Under the pieces are notes generated by a model, which worked only from the letters and a program-made list of their open reading frames with translations, had not been told where the DNA came from and ran no database searches. From the NCBI GenBank assembly GCA_900470775.1, contig UCBZ01000018.1, forward strand, positions 47,240-111,239: 64,000 nt of DNA, written 5' to 3'. Below are positions 8,071 through 17,688 of the stretch, in pieces (position 1 is the first letter of the stretch; each line of letters opens with the position of its first letter). Both the position numbers and the translations under genes were made by a program. This DNA comes from Hyphomicrobiales bacterium (lineage in GTDB: Bacteria; Pseudomonadota; Alphaproteobacteria; Rhizobiales; Beijerinckiaceae).

Positions 8071-8625
8071 ATGCGGCGCGCTCCGACAGCCCTTTCGCGT
8101 GTCAGTCCGGAGCGCGAGCAGGCGCTGCGTGACCTCGACCCGCTGACCGTCACCAAGCTCTGGGACAATCCCTGCTGGCTGTCATTCCGGCTGAACTTCA
8201 TCGCCTTCCGCTTCAACGACCCGGTCTATCGCTGGATCGAGACACGCTACGGCCTTGTGCGGCCCGAATTCGTCGCGCTCTATGCAGTCGGCCTGCGTGA
8301 CGGCGTCGCCGCCAAGAACATCGTCGCCTCGTCGGGCCTGCCGAAGAACACGCTCAGCCGCTCGATCCAGAGGCTGCTGCAGCGCCGGCTGCTCCGGCGC
8401 GAGACCGACCGCGACGATCTGCGCAGCTTCGTCTTGTACCTGACCGCGCCCGGCCGGGCGATCTTCGACGAAACCATGCCGCTGATGCTCCAGCAGCAGA
8501 CGGCCATGCTGTCGGCCCTCAGCGAGGCCGAGCAGCGCCAGCTCTGCGAACTGATGGACAAGCTCGTCATCGCCTCCCCGGCCTGGCCGACCGATCTCGA
8601 CGGCCAGCCCTCCGATAAAGCCTGA
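8071..8625 (+). CDS. MarR-family transcriptional regulator
   Basis: A 184-residue protein with a winged-helix MarR core: VRPEFVALYAVGLRDGVAAK (H1-H2), IVASSGLPKNTLSRSIQRL (recognition helix around residues 88-106), and the wing LLRRETDRDDLRSFVLYLT. MarR proteins are dimeric and usually release DNA when they bind a small phenolic or metabolite ligand. It is transcribed away from the importer/amidohydrolase operon and into the solute-binding-protein gene (37-bp gap), so it most likely controls both arms of the locus through the palindromes before its start. The ATG at 8071 has GGGAGAG upstream. Confidence 0.9.
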   Translation: MRRAPTALSRVSPEREQALRDLDPLTVTKLWDNPCWLSFRLNFIAFRFNDPVYRWIETRYGLVRPEFVALYAVGLRDGVAAKNIVASSGLPKNTLSRSIQRLLQRRLLRRETDRDDLRSFVLYLTAPGRAIFDETMPLMLQQQTAMLSALSEAEQRQLCELMDKLVIASPAWPTDLDGQPSDKA

Positions 8626-8662
8626 ACCTGATCGACACCCGAGACACGAAGGAACCCCGCCG

Positions 8663-10270
8663 ATGAACCTCACCTCCTCTTTCCGTATGCCCGCTTGCCG
8701 CCCGCTCGCTCTCGCGCTCCTGCTCGGCGCCTCGATCCCCACGATGGCGCTCGCCCAGAACCTGACCATCGGCGTGCGCGCCGGTCCGGACTCGATCGAC
8801 CCGCACTTCACCGCGACCGGCACCCATGCCGAAGCGCTGAAGCATGTCTTCGACACGCTGACCTGGTCCGGCGACAAGCTGCAGATCGAGCCGCGGCTCG
8901 CCACGAGCTGGAAGGCGATCGCGCCCGACACCTGGGAGTTCAAGCTGCGCTCCGGCGTCAAGTTCCATGACGGCTCGGACTTCACCGCCGAGGACGTGAA
9001 GTTCTCGATCGAGCGCATCCCGGTCGTGGCCGGCCCGAACCCGACGACGATCTATGTCCGCCGCGTCAAGGAGGTGAAGATCATCGACCCGCTGACGGTC
9101 CATATCGTCACCGACGGCCCGGCGCCGAACCTGCCCAACGACTTCATCCGCCTGTTCATCGTCTCGGCAAAGGCCGCCGCCGGCCTGACCAAGGACAATG
9201 CCAACGAAGCCTTCAATTCGGGCAAGGCCGCGATCGGCACCGGCCCCTACAAGCTCGTCTCCTGGACGCCGAAGGACCAGCTCGTGCTCGACCGGTTCGA
9301 CGGCTATTGGGGCCCCAAGGAGCCCTGGGCCAAGGTCGTCCGCAAGGAGCTGCCCAACGACGCCGCCCGCGTCGCGCAGCTCAAGGCCGGCCAGGTCGAT
9401 ATCATCGTGCGCGCGCCCTCATCCGACGTCGCGACGCTGAAGCGCGACCCGAAGCTGACGGTCGCCACGATCGACACGGTCTATGTCTTCAACATGGAGA
9501 TCGACCTGCGCGACAAGTCCCCGCAGGTCAGCGCCAAGGACGGCTCACCCCTGCCCAAGAACCCGCTGCAGGACCCCAGGGTGCGCGAGGCGATCGACCT
9601 TGCCATCGACCGGCCGGCGCTGGTCGAGATCGCGATGGAAGGGCTGGGCGCGCCGGTGAACCAGCTCGTCACCTCCAGCATCGCCGGCTTCAACAAGAGC
9701 CTGCCGGCGCTGAAACCCGATCTCGTCCGCGCCAAGAAGCTGATGGAGGAGGCTGGCTATCCCAACGGCTTCAAGACGACCTTCTCCTTCACCAATGACC
9801 GCCTGCCCGGCGACCGCCAGGTCGGCACCTCGGTCGCGCAGATGCTGGCGCGCATCGGCATCGAGGTCACCGCTAATGCCGTTCCGGGCGCCGTCTTCTT
9901 CCCGGCCCGCACCCGTGCGGAATTCTCGCTCGCGATGTCCGGCTGGGGCACGCTGACCGGCGAAGCCAACTACACGCTGTCCTCGGTCGTCCACTCCAAC
10001 GATCCCGCCAAGAAGCTCGGCGCCTTCAACGTGCTCGGCTACAAGAACGCCGAGCTCGACAAGCTGATCGAGGACGCCGCGGTCGAACTCGACGAGACCA
10101 AGCGCAACAAGTTCCTGTCCGACGCCAACGCCATCGTCGCCAAGGACCGTCCGCGCTTGCCGATCGTCGCGGTCGGCTCGGCCTGGGCGATGCAGAAGGA
10201 CAAGGTCACGATCGCGCCACGCGTCGACGAGGACACGCTGGCGATGGACATCAAGCCCGCCAAGAAGTGA
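8663..10270 (+). CDS. ABC transporter substrate-binding protein, family 5 (DppA/OppA type)
   Basis: A 535-residue periplasmic binding protein. An N-terminal signal peptide (ALALLLGASIPTMALAQN, cleavage likely after Ala-Leu-Ala) precedes an SBP_bac_5 domain with the usual landmarks: GPDSIDPHFT, LATSWKAIAPDTWEFKLRSG, VKFHDGSDFTAEDVKFSIER and IGTGPYKLVSW. This class binds peptides, nickel, glutathione or other amide ligands. It is separated from its permeases by the divergent promoter region but is the only binding protein in the locus, so it should deliver to the DppB/C-type channel. A hairpin follows the stop. Confidence 0.93.
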   Translation: MNLTSSFRMPACRPLALALLLGASIPTMALAQNLTIGVRAGPDSIDPHFTATGTHAEALKHVFDTLTWSGDKLQIEPRLATSWKAIAPDTWEFKLRSGVKFHDGSDFTAEDVKFSIERIPVVAGPNPTTIYVRRVKEVKIIDPLTVHIVTDGPAPNLPNDFIRLFIVSAKAAAGLTKDNANEAFNSGKAAIGTGPYKLVSWTPKDQLVLDRFDGYWGPKEPWAKVVRKELPNDAARVAQLKAGQVDIIVRAPSSDVATLKRDPKLTVATIDTVYVFNMEIDLRDKSPQVSAKDGSPLPKNPLQDPRVREAIDLAIDRPALVEIAMEGLGAPVNQLVTSSIAGFNKSLPALKPDLVRAKKLMEEAGYPNGFKTTFSFTNDRLPGDRQVGTSVAQMLARIGIEVTANAVPGAVFFPARTRAEFSLAMSGWGTLTGEANYTLSSVVHSNDPAKKLGAFNVLGYKNAELDKLIEDAAVELDETKRNKFLSDANAIVAKDRPRLPIVAVGSAWAMQKDKVTIAPRVDEDTLAMDIKPAKK

Positions 10271-10287
10271 CGGGCTGCCACCGCGTC

Positions 10288-10371
10288 ATGGTCGGGCTTG
10301 TCCCGACCATCCACGCCTTCGTTTGCCTAGACATCCGCTCAAGACGTGGGTGCTCGGCACAAGGCCGAGCA
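10288..10371. repeat. Two short hairpins downstream of the binding-protein gene
   Basis: Two separate inverted repeats. ATGGTCGGG-CTTGT-CCCGACCAT occupies 10288-10310, and TGCTCGGC-ACAAG-GCCGAGCA occupies 10351-10371. Neither is followed by a T-run, so intrinsic termination is uncertain. Both resemble short dispersed palindromic motifs of Rhizobiales. They could separate high expression of the binding protein from the downstream enzymes. Confidence 0.65.
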
Positions 10372-10411
10372 TGACGAGCCTGCTCGTCACGCCCCATCAG
10401 GACATTCCCTT

Positions 10412-11359
10412 ATGACCATCGCTCTCGCCATCCATGGTGGCTGCGGCACGCTGCCCAAATCCGAAATGTCCGAGGCCGAATGGGCCGACGCCCGCGCCGA
10501 TCTGGCCGCCTCACTGCGAGCCGGCTGGGCGATCCTCGCCAAGGGCGGCAGCGCGGTCGAGGCCGTCGAGGCAGCCGTGCGGGTGATGGAGGATTCCGCG
10601 CATTTCAACGCCGGCTATGGCGCCGCCTTCAATGCCGACGGCGAACATGAGCTCGACGCCTCGATCATGGACGGCGCGACGCTCGCAGCGGGCGCGCTCG
10701 CAGCCGTCAAGCGCATCCGCAACCCGGTCAGCGCGGCGAAGGCCCTGATGCAGCGCGGCGATCCGCTGCTGCTGGTCGGCGCGGCCGGTGACAGCTTCGC
10801 CGAGCATGAAGGGCTCGACATGGTCGAGAACGGCCATTTCTCGACCGAGCGTCGGCGCAAGAACCTGTCCTCGATGAAGATCCGCGAGCTTGTCGGCACG
10901 GCCTCAAACGCGAGCGAAGCCGAAAAGCACGGCACGGTCGGCGCCGTCGCGCTCGACGCGCAGGGCCATCTCGCGGCCGCGACCTCGACGGGCGGCTACA
11001 CCAACAAGCCGGTCGGCCGCGTCGGCGATTCCCCGATCATCGGCGCCGGCACCTATGCCCGCGACGGGCGCTGCGCCGTCTCGGGCACCGGCAAGGGCGA
11101 GTATTTCATCCGCTACTGCGTCGGCCACGAACTGGCATCACTGATCGCCTATAAGGGTCTGGCTCTCGACGAGGCGAGCCGATCGGTCCTGGGCGAACTC
11201 AGTGCGCACAAGATCGGCGCGGGGCTCGTCGCGATCGATGCAGATGGCACGATCGTCGCGCCCTACAACACCGATGGAATGTATCGCGGCTGGGTGACGC
11301 CGGACGGCACCGTCCATGTCGCGACCCATGCGGATGTCGAGATCGCGGGGCAGGCATGA
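10412..11359 (+). CDS. Isoaspartyl peptidase/plant-type L-asparaginase (Ntn hydrolase)
   Basis: A 315-residue type-2 asparaginase. The precursor begins with AIHGGCGTLPKSEM. The autocleavage/nucleophile Thr is T175 in KHGTVGAVALD, followed by the substrate loop ATSTGGYTNKPVGRVGDSP and GTGKGEYFIR. The enzyme self-cleaves into alpha and beta chains and hydrolyses isoaspartyl dipeptides or asparagine-like amides in the cytoplasm. The start is ATG 10412; a longer frame upstream crosses the hairpin repeats and is not credible. It overlaps the next gene by 4 bp. Together with a creatininase-family enzyme and a NodB-type hydrolase in the same locus, it suggests stepwise hydrolysis of an imported amide or peptide. 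Confidence 0.93.
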   Translation: MTIALAIHGGCGTLPKSEMSEAEWADARADLAASLRAGWAILAKGGSAVEAVEAAVRVMEDSAHFNAGYGAAFNADGEHELDASIMDGATLAAGALAAVKRIRNPVSAAKALMQRGDPLLLVGAAGDSFAEHEGLDMVENGHFSTERRRKNLSSMKIRELVGTASNASEAEKHGTVGAVALDAQGHLAAATSTGGYTNKPVGRVGDSPIIGAGTYARDGRCAVSGTGKGEYFIRYCVGHELASLIAYKGLALDEASRSVLGELSAHKIGAGLVAIDADGTIVAPYNTDGMYRGWVTPDGTVHVATHADVEIAGQA

Positions 11360-12399
11360 GCAGCGACGAGCCCATCCTGATCTGGGGCGCCGGCGCGATC
11401 GGCGGTACGCTCGGCGCCTACTGGGCGCGCGCGGGCGTTCCCGTGCTGCTCGTCGACATCGTGCCCGAGCATGTCGAGGCCTGCCGCACCACCGGCCTTG
11501 CGATCACCGGGCCGATCGAGGAGTTCAGGCAGGTCATTCCGGCGGTGACGCCTGCCGAACTCACGGGCACCTACCAGCGCATCGTGCTGGCGGTGAAAGC
11601 CGGCGCGACCGAAGCGGCCGTGGCCGCCCTCGCACCGCATCTGGCGCCAGACGGCTTCGTGCTGTCGGCGCAGAACGGGCTCAACGAGATCGCCATCGCT
11701 GCTCAAGTCGGCGCGGAGCGGACGATGGGTTGCTTCGTCAATTTCGGGGCCGACTGGCATGGGCCGGGAGAGATCCTCTACGGCAATGCCGGGGCCGTGG
11801 TCGTCGGCGAGATCGATGGCCAGATAACGCCGCGCGCCATCGCCATGCACAAGCTGCTGCTCGGATTCGAGCCGGCCTCGATCCTGACGACCAATATCTG
11901 GGGCTATCTCTGGGGCAAGCTCTCCTATGGCGCGATGCTGTTCGGCACCGCGCTGACGCAGGATTCGATGTCAGCCAATTTCGCCGATCCCGAGCGCCTC
12001 GTGGTCTGGCTCGCGCTCGGGCAGGAGGTCGCGGCGGTCGCGGCGGCGCGCGGCGTCTCGACGCTGGGCTTCGGCGAGTTCGACCCGATGGTGTTCGCGC
12101 CCGGCCAGCCGGAATATCCGCAGATCGAGACCATCGCATGGCTTGCCGACTACACCTCCAAGACCGCCAAGACCCATTCCGGCATCTGGCGCGACCTCGC
12201 CATCCGCAAACGCAAGACCGAGGTCGATCCGCAGATCGGGATCATCGCCGCGCTCGGGGCCGAGGCAGGGGTGCCGACGCCCGCGGTCGAGACGCTGGTG
12301 ACCCTGATCCACGACATCGAGGACGGCCGGCGGCCGCAATCCTTCGAGACCCTGAAAGTGCTGATCGACCGATGCAAATCCGTTTTGACAACCGCATAG
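11356..12399 (+). CDS. 2-dehydropantoate 2-reductase-family oxidoreductase
   Basis: A 347-residue ApbA/PanE-type protein. The N-terminal NAD(P)-binding motif GAGAIGGTLGAYWARAG is at residues 11-27. The family loop LSAQNGLNE and the active-site Lys region NIWGYLWGKLSYG are present, and the C-terminal helical domain ends in VLIDRCKSVL. Many such paralogues are not the pantothenate enzyme but reduce other 2-keto or beta-hydroxy acids. Its position between an asparaginase-like peptidase and an SDR, in 4-bp and 28-bp overlaps, argues for a catabolic step in this locus rather than panE. ATG start, translationally coupled to the upstream gene. Confidence 0.85.
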   Translation: MSSDEPILIWGAGAIGGTLGAYWARAGVPVLLVDIVPEHVEACRTTGLAITGPIEEFRQVIPAVTPAELTGTYQRIVLAVKAGATEAAVAALAPHLAPDGFVLSAQNGLNEIAIAAQVGAERTMGCFVNFGADWHGPGEILYGNAGAVVVGEIDGQITPRAIAMHKLLLGFEPASILTTNIWGYLWGKLSYGAMLFGTALTQDSMSANFADPERLVVWLALGQEVAAVAAARGVSTLGFGEFDPMVFAPGQPEYPQIETIAWLADYTSKTAKTHSGIWRDLAIRKRKTEVDPQIGIIAALGAEAGVPTPAVETLVTLIHDIEDGRRPQSFETLKVLIDRCKSVLTTA

Positions 12400-13127
12400 C
12401 CCTCGTCACCGGCGCAGCGCAGGGCATCGGCCGCGCCATCGCGACCGCGCTGGTCGGGGCGGGCGCGACCGTTCATCTCGCCGATATCGACGCCGAGGGT
12501 GTCACCGCGACCGCCGCCGAAATCGGCGCAACGGCCCATGCCCTCGATCTCGGCTCGCCCGAGGCTGCGGCCGGGCTGGTCGAGGCGATCGTCGCGCAGA
12601 GCGGTCGGCTCGACCTTCTGGTCCATGCCGCCGGCGGCGTGCGCGGTCAGGTCGGACGGCCGATCGAGGCGATCTCGGAAGCCGACTGGCGCATCATCTT
12701 CGCCGCCAATGTCGATTCCGCCTTCTTCCTCGCGCAGGCGGTGGCGCCCGCGATGAAGGCCAACGGCCATGGCCGCATCGTCACGATCTCGTCGGGAGCA
12801 GGCTTGCGCCCGAGCCTGACCGGCATCCAGGCCTATTCCTCGGCCAAGCACGCGCTGGTCGGCCTGACCAAGCAGCTCGCCTGGGAATTCGGGCCGCATG
12901 GCATTACGGTCAATTCGGTCGCGCCCGGCTTCGTTCGCTCCAACCCCGCGACCGAGCGGCAATGGGAAAGCTACGGCGCGGAAGGCCAGAAGCGGCTGGT
13001 CGAGGGCATCCACACCCGCAGGCTCGGCACGCCGGCCGACATCGCCGCCGCTGCGCTGTTCTTCCTGAGCGAACAAGCCGGCTGGATCACCGGCCAGGTG
13101 CTGTCGGTGGATGGCGGGCGGTCGTAG
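12372..13127 (+). CDS. SDR-family NAD(P)-dependent oxidoreductase
   Basis: A 251-residue classical short-chain dehydrogenase. It shows the Rossmann motif TGAAQGIGRAIA (residues 13-24), an HAAGG motif replacing NNAG, Ser in TISSGAG, the catalytic YSSAK pair (Tyr and Lys four apart), and PGFVRSN after the active site. The C-terminal GWITGQVLSVDGG is typical of the FabG-like group. The start at 12372 overlaps the preceding gene by 28 bp, indicating one transcript. Its substrate is unknown; it is probably an alcohol or hydroxy-acid intermediate of this locus. It converges on nadE, only 9 bp away. Confidence 0.9.
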   Translation: MQIRFDNRIALVTGAAQGIGRAIATALVGAGATVHLADIDAEGVTATAAEIGATAHALDLGSPEAAAGLVEAIVAQSGRLDLLVHAAGGVRGQVGRPIEAISEADWRIIFAANVDSAFFLAQAVAPAMKANGHGRIVTISSGAGLRPSLTGIQAYSSAKHALVGLTKQLAWEFGPHGITVNSVAPGFVRSNPATERQWESYGAEGQKRLVEGIHTRRLGTPADIAAAALFFLSEQAGWITGQVLSVDGGRS

Positions 13128-13136
13128 CGACCACCC

Positions 13137-15176
13137 TCAATCCGGAATGCGCTCCAGATCCGCCAGCCAGGCCGCACCCGACGCATCACTCGGCGCGCGC
13201 CAGTCGCCGCGGGGCGAGAGCGAGCCGCCCGAGGAGACCTTCGGGCCGTTGGGCACGGCCGAGCGCTTGAACTGGCTGGTTTCGAAGAAGCGGCGCACGA
13301 AGACGCGCAGCCATTTCTTGATCGTGGCCAAATCGTAGGCGACCTGCTTGGCTGCCTCCATATGCGGCGGCCAGTCGCCCCGCGCGATATCCGACCAGGC
13401 ATGATGGGATAGGAACGCGACCTTGCTGGGCGAGAAGCCGTAGCGTGTGACGTAGAACAGATTGAAATCCTGCAGCGCATAGGGGCCGACGAAATCCTCG
13501 GTCTTCTGGCTCGGCCCCTCGCCATCGCCGGGCACGAGTTCCGGCGAGATTTCGGTGGCGAGGATGTCGAGCAGCACGGCCGAGGCTTCCCCGCCCAAGC
13601 GGCCGGATTGCGCGACCCAGCGGATGAGATGCTGGATCAGCGTCTTCGAGACCGAGCCGTTGACGTTGTAATGCGACATGTGGTCGCCGACGCCATAGGT
13701 GCACCAGCCGAGCGCCAGCTCCGAGAGATCGCCCGTGCCGAGCACGAGGCCGTTGTTCTTGTTGGCGAGCCGGAACAGTAGCGAGGTGCGCGCACCCGCC
13801 TGCACGTTCTCGAAGGTGATGTCGTAGAGCGGCTCGCCCTTGGCAAAGGGATGGCCGATATCGACCAGCATCTGCCGGCAGGCCGGCGTCATGTCGATCT
13901 CGGCGGCGGTGACGCCCAGCGCCTTCATCAGCCGCCAGGCATTGGTCTTCGTTCCCGTGCTGGTGGCGAAAGCCGGCAGCGTATAGGCGAGGATGTTCGC
14001 GCGCGGCAGTCCCAGCGCATCGACGGTGTCGGCCGCGACCAGCAGGGCCTGCGTCGAATCGAGGCCGCCGGAAACGCCGATGACGATCTTTTCGACGCGG
14101 GTGCTGTCGAGGCGCTTGCGCAGGCCGTGCGACTGGATGTTGTAGGCCTCGTAGCAGAGCTCGTTCAGCCGGGCGTCGTCGCTCGGCACGAAGGGGAAGC
14201 GCTCGACCTCGCGCAGCAGGCCGAGATCGCTTTCGCGATCGGGCTCGAGCGCGAAGGAAATCCGGCGGAAGGCCAGGCGGTCGCGCATGGCGTCGGCATT
14301 GTCGCCGAAGGTGTTCATGCGGATGCGGTCGAGCGCCAGCCGCTCCAGGTCGATATCGGCGAGGATCAGTTGCGGCTCGGACGCGAAGCGCTCAGCTTCC
14401 GCCAGCAGCGCGCCGTTCTCATAGATCATCGCCTGCCCGTCCCAGGCGAGATCGGTGGTCGATTCGCCCGTGCCCGCGGCCGAATAGGCATAGGCCGCGA
14501 TGCAGCGGCCGGAATGGGCCTTGCACAGCGTATGGCGCCAGTCCGACTTGCCGATGGTGACGTTGCTGGCCGAGAGGTTGAGCAGCACCGTCGCCCCCGC
14601 CAGTGCCGCGAAGGAACTCGGCGGGATCGGCATCCAGACATCCTCACAGATCTCCATATGGATGGTGAGATCGGGGACATCGGACGCGGTCAGCAGGATG
14701 TCGGTGCCGAACGGCACATCCTGGCCGCAGAGGCTGATCGCGGCGACGCCCGCCCGCTCGCCCGAGGCGAACTGGCGGCGCTCGTAGAACTCGCGGTAGT
14801 TCGGCAGATAGGTCTTGGGCACGACGGCCAGGATGCGACCGCGATGGATCGCCACGGCGCAGTTGAACAGCCGGCTCTCGACACGCAGCGGCGCACCGAC
14901 CACGGCGACCGCACGCAGGCTCCGTGATTCCTCGACGAGGACTCCGATCGCCGCCTGGACCGCGTCGAGCAACGCGCTCTGCATGTGCAGGTCGTCGATC
15001 GCATAGGCGCTGAGGCCGAGTTCGGGGAACAGCACGATCGAGGCGCCGCCCTCGTCCGCACGGCGCAGCAACGGGATCGTTTCGGAGACGTTGAAGGCGG
15101 GATCGGCGACCTTGAGCCGCGGTGCCGCGCAGGCGAGGCGGACCAGGCCGTGCGTGTGGATGTTGGAAAAGGTCAT
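13137..15176 (-). CDS. nadE: Glutamine-dependent NAD+ synthetase
   Basis: A 679-residue two-domain enzyme that makes NAD+ from nicotinate adenine dinucleotide, ATP and glutamine. The N-terminal nitrilase-type glutaminase domain has the Glu-Lys-Cys triad: Glu in [11 protein letters not shown], Lys in [17 protein letters not shown], and Cys in [10 protein letters not shown]. The C-terminal synthetase domain has the PP-loop [11 protein letters not shown] and later [15 protein letters not shown] and SHYNVNGSV. Length matches the long glutamine-dependent class. It is a monocistronic-looking gene with AT-rich DNA upstream. Confidence 0.96.
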   Translation of the reverse strand: MTFSNIHTHGLVRLACAAPRLKVADPAFNVSETIPLLRRADEGGASIVLFPELGLSAYAIDDLHMQSALLDAVQAAIGVLVEESRSLRAVAVVGAPLRVESRLFNCAVAIHRGRILAVVPKTYLPNYREFYERRQFASGERAGVAAISLCGQDVPFGTDILLTASDVPDLTIHMEICEDVWMPIPPSSFAALAGATVLLNLSASNVTIGKSDWRHTLCKAHSGRCIAAYAYSAAGTGESTTDLAWDGQAMIYENGALLAEAERFASEPQLILADIDLERLALDRIRMNTFGDNADAMRDRLAFRRISFALEPDRESDLGLLREVERFPFVPSDDARLNELCYEAYNIQSHGLRKRLDSTRVEKIVIGVSGGLDSTQALLVAADTVDALGLPRANILAYTLPAFATSTGTKTNAWRLMKALGVTAAEIDMTPACRQMLVDIGHPFAKGEPLYDITFENVQAGARTSLLFRLANKNNGLVLGTGDLSELALGWCTYGVGDHMSHYNVNGSVSKTLIQHLIRWVAQSGRLGGEASAVLLDILATEISPELVPGDGEGPSQKTEDFVGPYALQDFNLFYVTRYGFSPSKVAFLSHHAWSDIARGDWPPHMEAAKQVAYDLATIKKWLRVFVRRFFETSQFKRSAVPNGPKVSSGGSLSPRGDWRAPSDASGAAWLADLERIPD

Positions 15177-15532
15177 TGTGGATCCGTATCCTCGCGCGAA
15201 AGCGCGGCGCAGCGATTATCGCGCGGAAAGCCGGGGGCGGGCAAGGATGGCGCTTGGGGATCAAGTGTGGAGCGACAGAATGGGTTAAGCGCGTGGAATT
15301 GACTACACGCCATAGCGCCGCTACTCAGCGGCCTTGGCCAAGCTGCCGGATCGCGAAAGGACATTTCGTGAGATGGACCGCTTCGACATGAGACGCGTAA
15401 CCGAATTCCTGAAGCCAAGTAAACTTCAGTCAACCGAATTTCTTAAGATATACATATCCTAAACAAGGCTCAGTTCGCAGGCGGCACACCTAGTCTATAG
15501 CGAACTATCTACCGACCTCAGTGGAATCGATC
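15177..15532. other. AT-rich intergenic region between nadE and the glycan locus
   Basis: No credible gene. The right half (about 15290-15530) is markedly more AT-rich than the surrounding DNA. A weak sigma-70-like pair, TTCAGT (15425-15430) and TATACA (15449-15454) with an 18-bp spacer, could drive the methyltransferase gene beginning at 15533. This is the left edge of the glycan locus, and the base-composition step is consistent with acquired DNA. Confidence 0.4.
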
Positions 15533-16666
15533 ATGACCACCGACAACGATTTGCCGCAAAGCCCCGTGGAATCGATCGAGCGGATCGATGCAGATGTGCT
15601 CATGGCGCAAATCGATGCGAATTCCGCAAGTCAAGACAGTCTTTTCTCATTTGTCGATGACTATATTCAGAATAACAAGACCATACCGCCCAAGATCGAA
15701 GCAGAGGTTTTGAAAATACATTTAGGCAATCATCCCGACAGGATTGACTTAAAGCGCCGCCTTGCTGCCGTCAACAGCATGCTTGGGCGCGAGACAGATG
15801 CTGATCTATTAAAAGAAGTTCGCGATTCCATGATCGCTGACGAACATGACACTGATTTTCAGTCCCTGCTCGAGGAATTCAGCAGGAAGACAAAATACGC
15901 CGACCTCGAGCCCGAGTTCATCATATCGATGAACAAGGTCAGAAAATTCACGATGACGACGACCGAACGCCTTCATGCGCTTTGGTCGAGCGTGAACTAC
16001 GTGGCACGCGCGCGCATACCTGGCGATATCGTTGAATGCGGCGTTTGGCGTGGCGGCAGCATGATGCTTGCTGCTCTCGAATTGCTTCGAACAGCATCTC
16101 ACGATCGACGCCTCTGGCTTTACGATACGTTTGCGGGCCTCCCCAAGCCAGATGCGGAGGTCGATATCGACGTCCTCGGCAACCGCGCGATCGATGGCTG
16201 GAACGCCCACACGCTGACCGACGGAAAGACCTATTGGGCCTATGCCGATCGGGCCGACGTTGCCGCCAACATGCTGTCCACAGGTTATCCCGAGCGGCTT
16301 CTGACATTCGTCGAGGGCATGGTCGAGGAGACCATTCCGGCAACGGCGCCGGACGCCATCTCGCTGCTTCGCATAGACACCGACTGGTACGCCTCATACC
16401 GCCACGTCTTGAACGCGCTTTATGACCGCGTGAGCCCTGGCGGCGTCGTGATCTTCGACGACTACGGACACTTTGGTGGAGCTCGAAAGGCTGTCGACGA
16501 ATTTCTCGCCGAGCGCGCCATCGTCTCCCCGCTCGTCCGGGTGGACTACTCCTGCCGCATGATGATCAAGCCCGGCACCATCCACCAGATGCCGCAGCGC
16601 GGCACCCTTGAGCGCATCATGCAACGGCTGCGAAATTACGGCGCCGTGTCAGCCGCTCGCTCATAG
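15533..16666 (+). CDS. TylF/MycF-family methyltransferase with N-terminal extension
   Basis: A 377-residue protein. The first 130 or so residues are acidic and helical with no family I recognise. The remainder is a TylF (macrocin O-methyltransferase) domain: GDIVECGVWRGGSMMLAALE (SAM motif I), LWLYDTFAGLPKPD, LLRIDTDWYASYRHVLNALY, and GGVVIFDDYGHFGGARKAVDEF with the metal-binding Asp pair. In glycan loci this family usually O-methylates sugars. The ATG at 15533 was preferred over a GTG 12 bases upstream. Codon use is more AT-rich than average in the N-terminal part. Its 3' end overlaps the convergent downstream gene by 31 bp. Confidence 0.85.
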   Translation: MTTDNDLPQSPVESIERIDADVLMAQIDANSASQDSLFSFVDDYIQNNKTIPPKIEAEVLKIHLGNHPDRIDLKRRLAAVNSMLGRETDADLLKEVRDSMIADEHDTDFQSLLEEFSRKTKYADLEPEFIISMNKVRKFTMTTTERLHALWSSVNYVARARIPGDIVECGVWRGGSMMLAALELLRTASHDRRLWLYDTFAGLPKPDAEVDIDVLGNRAIDGWNAHTLTDGKTYWAYADRADVAANMLSTGYPERLLTFVEGMVEETIPATAPDAISLLRIDTDWYASYRHVLNALYDRVSPGGVVIFDDYGHFGGARKAVDEFLAERAIVSPLVRVDYSCRMMIKPGTIHQMPQRGTLERIMQRLRNYGAVSAARS

Positions 16667-17688
16667 AGGCGCGCAAGGCGCGCGACAAACCGGCGGCTTT
16701 TCCATCTCTGCTTCAGCCAGGTGAAGCCGGTCGGTCGGTCGGCGGAGATGATGATTTCCTTTTGCAGATTGGCCATGTTGGCTGCTGCATAGGATCGATA
16801 GTATTCGACGTAACGATTGATGTCCCCGCGATCGGCCATCCGCCCCACGAAATGCTCGGGCACGCTGAGTTCGCAGCAAAAGAGCTCCCGGCTGTCCTGC
16901 GCCAGGAAGCGCTCATGATCGCCAAGTTTGAGACTCGCGACGAGATCGTCATCAATCGTGCCCGCGAACTCAAAGTCCTTGTTCTTTGGATAGACAACGA
17001 TCGGATAAAGGTGGAACCCCCGTATAATGACTCCAGACCCTGCGACAATCCAATAGAGATGAGAAGGGTGGAATTCATCACCCTTGATACCTTCGACGCA
17101 ATGCATCAAGAGCTGCGGGTGACGGTTGTCGAACCAGATACGGGATAGTTCACTCGGTGAAATCGTCAGGATTCCATTGTCCGTGGATTTGAAATCCTTG
17201 AGCAAGATATCGACGACTTCCTGCTTTAGCGCCCTTGGACCGGGAATTTCGATAACGCGGATGCCCTTAGCGAGAAGCCCGACGATCGTGCGCACGAACC
17301 CGTCCGCCATCACGATATCGGCGTTCAACGCTACGACGGCGGCTCCAGCAGAAATCGCGCGGTTGAGCGCATCGCGATAGCTTTCGCTTTTGATCGCATA
17401 TTTCTCGCCGCCGCTCGCTGTTGAGCCGCCGACGTCGATCACATGAATTGAAACAGAGATAAGATCGCGAAGCGCCAGATACAACGCCGAGTCCTCGATG
17501 CGCTTCGCATCGGCCTCGGCCGTATAAATATGATACTCGTTGCGGCTATCGGCTGAGATCGATTGGATATTGCCGCTCGACAACTGGGCTGGCAGGCAAA
17601 CATTCAGATAGGTTTCGAGGTAGGAATCGCCCCATACGGGAACGGCAAAATGCAGAGGGGGGGCATTCAGCATAGCAACCGCTTTCAT
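16636..17688 (-). CDS. Uncharacterised glycosyltransferase-like protein, paralogue of the 41.4-43.4 kb gene
   Basis: A 350-residue soluble protein that I cannot place in a named family. Landmarks are VPVWGDSYLETYL at the N-terminus, ALNADIVMADGFV in the middle (an Asp-x-Asp-like acidic spot in a position where GT-A enzymes bind sugar nucleotide), SRIWFDNRHPQLL, and HLYWIVAGSGVIIRGFHLY. The same landmarks in the same order occur in the N-terminal half of the 656-residue protein encoded at 41398-43368. A GT-A-like transferase role is inference. The start ATG overlaps the stop of the upstream TylF-type gene (ATGA), so the two are co-translated. It is more AT-rich than the locus average. Confidence 0.7.
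   Translation of the reverse strand: MKAVAMLNAPPLHFAVPVWGDSYLETYLNVCLPAQLSSGNIQSISADSRNEYHIYTAEADAKRIEDSALYLALRDLISVSIHVIDVGGSTASGGEKYAIKSESYRDALNRAISAGAAVVALNADIVMADGFVRTIVGLLAKGIRVIEIPGPRALKQEVVDILLKDFKSTDNGILTISPSELSRIWFDNRHPQLLMHCVEGIKGDEFHPSHLYWIVAGSGVIIRGFHLYPIVVYPKNKDFEFAGTIDDDLVASLKLGDHERFLAQDSRELFCCELSVPEHFVGRMADRGDINRYVEYYRSYAAANMANLQKEIIISADRPTGFTWLKQRWKSRRFVARLARLYERAADTAP

Noticed and set aside
15521..15532. GTG start 12 bases upstream for the TylF-type gene at 15.5 kb
   Set aside because: The ATG at 15533 has a comparable ribosome-binding context and is the simpler choice; the difference is only four residues.
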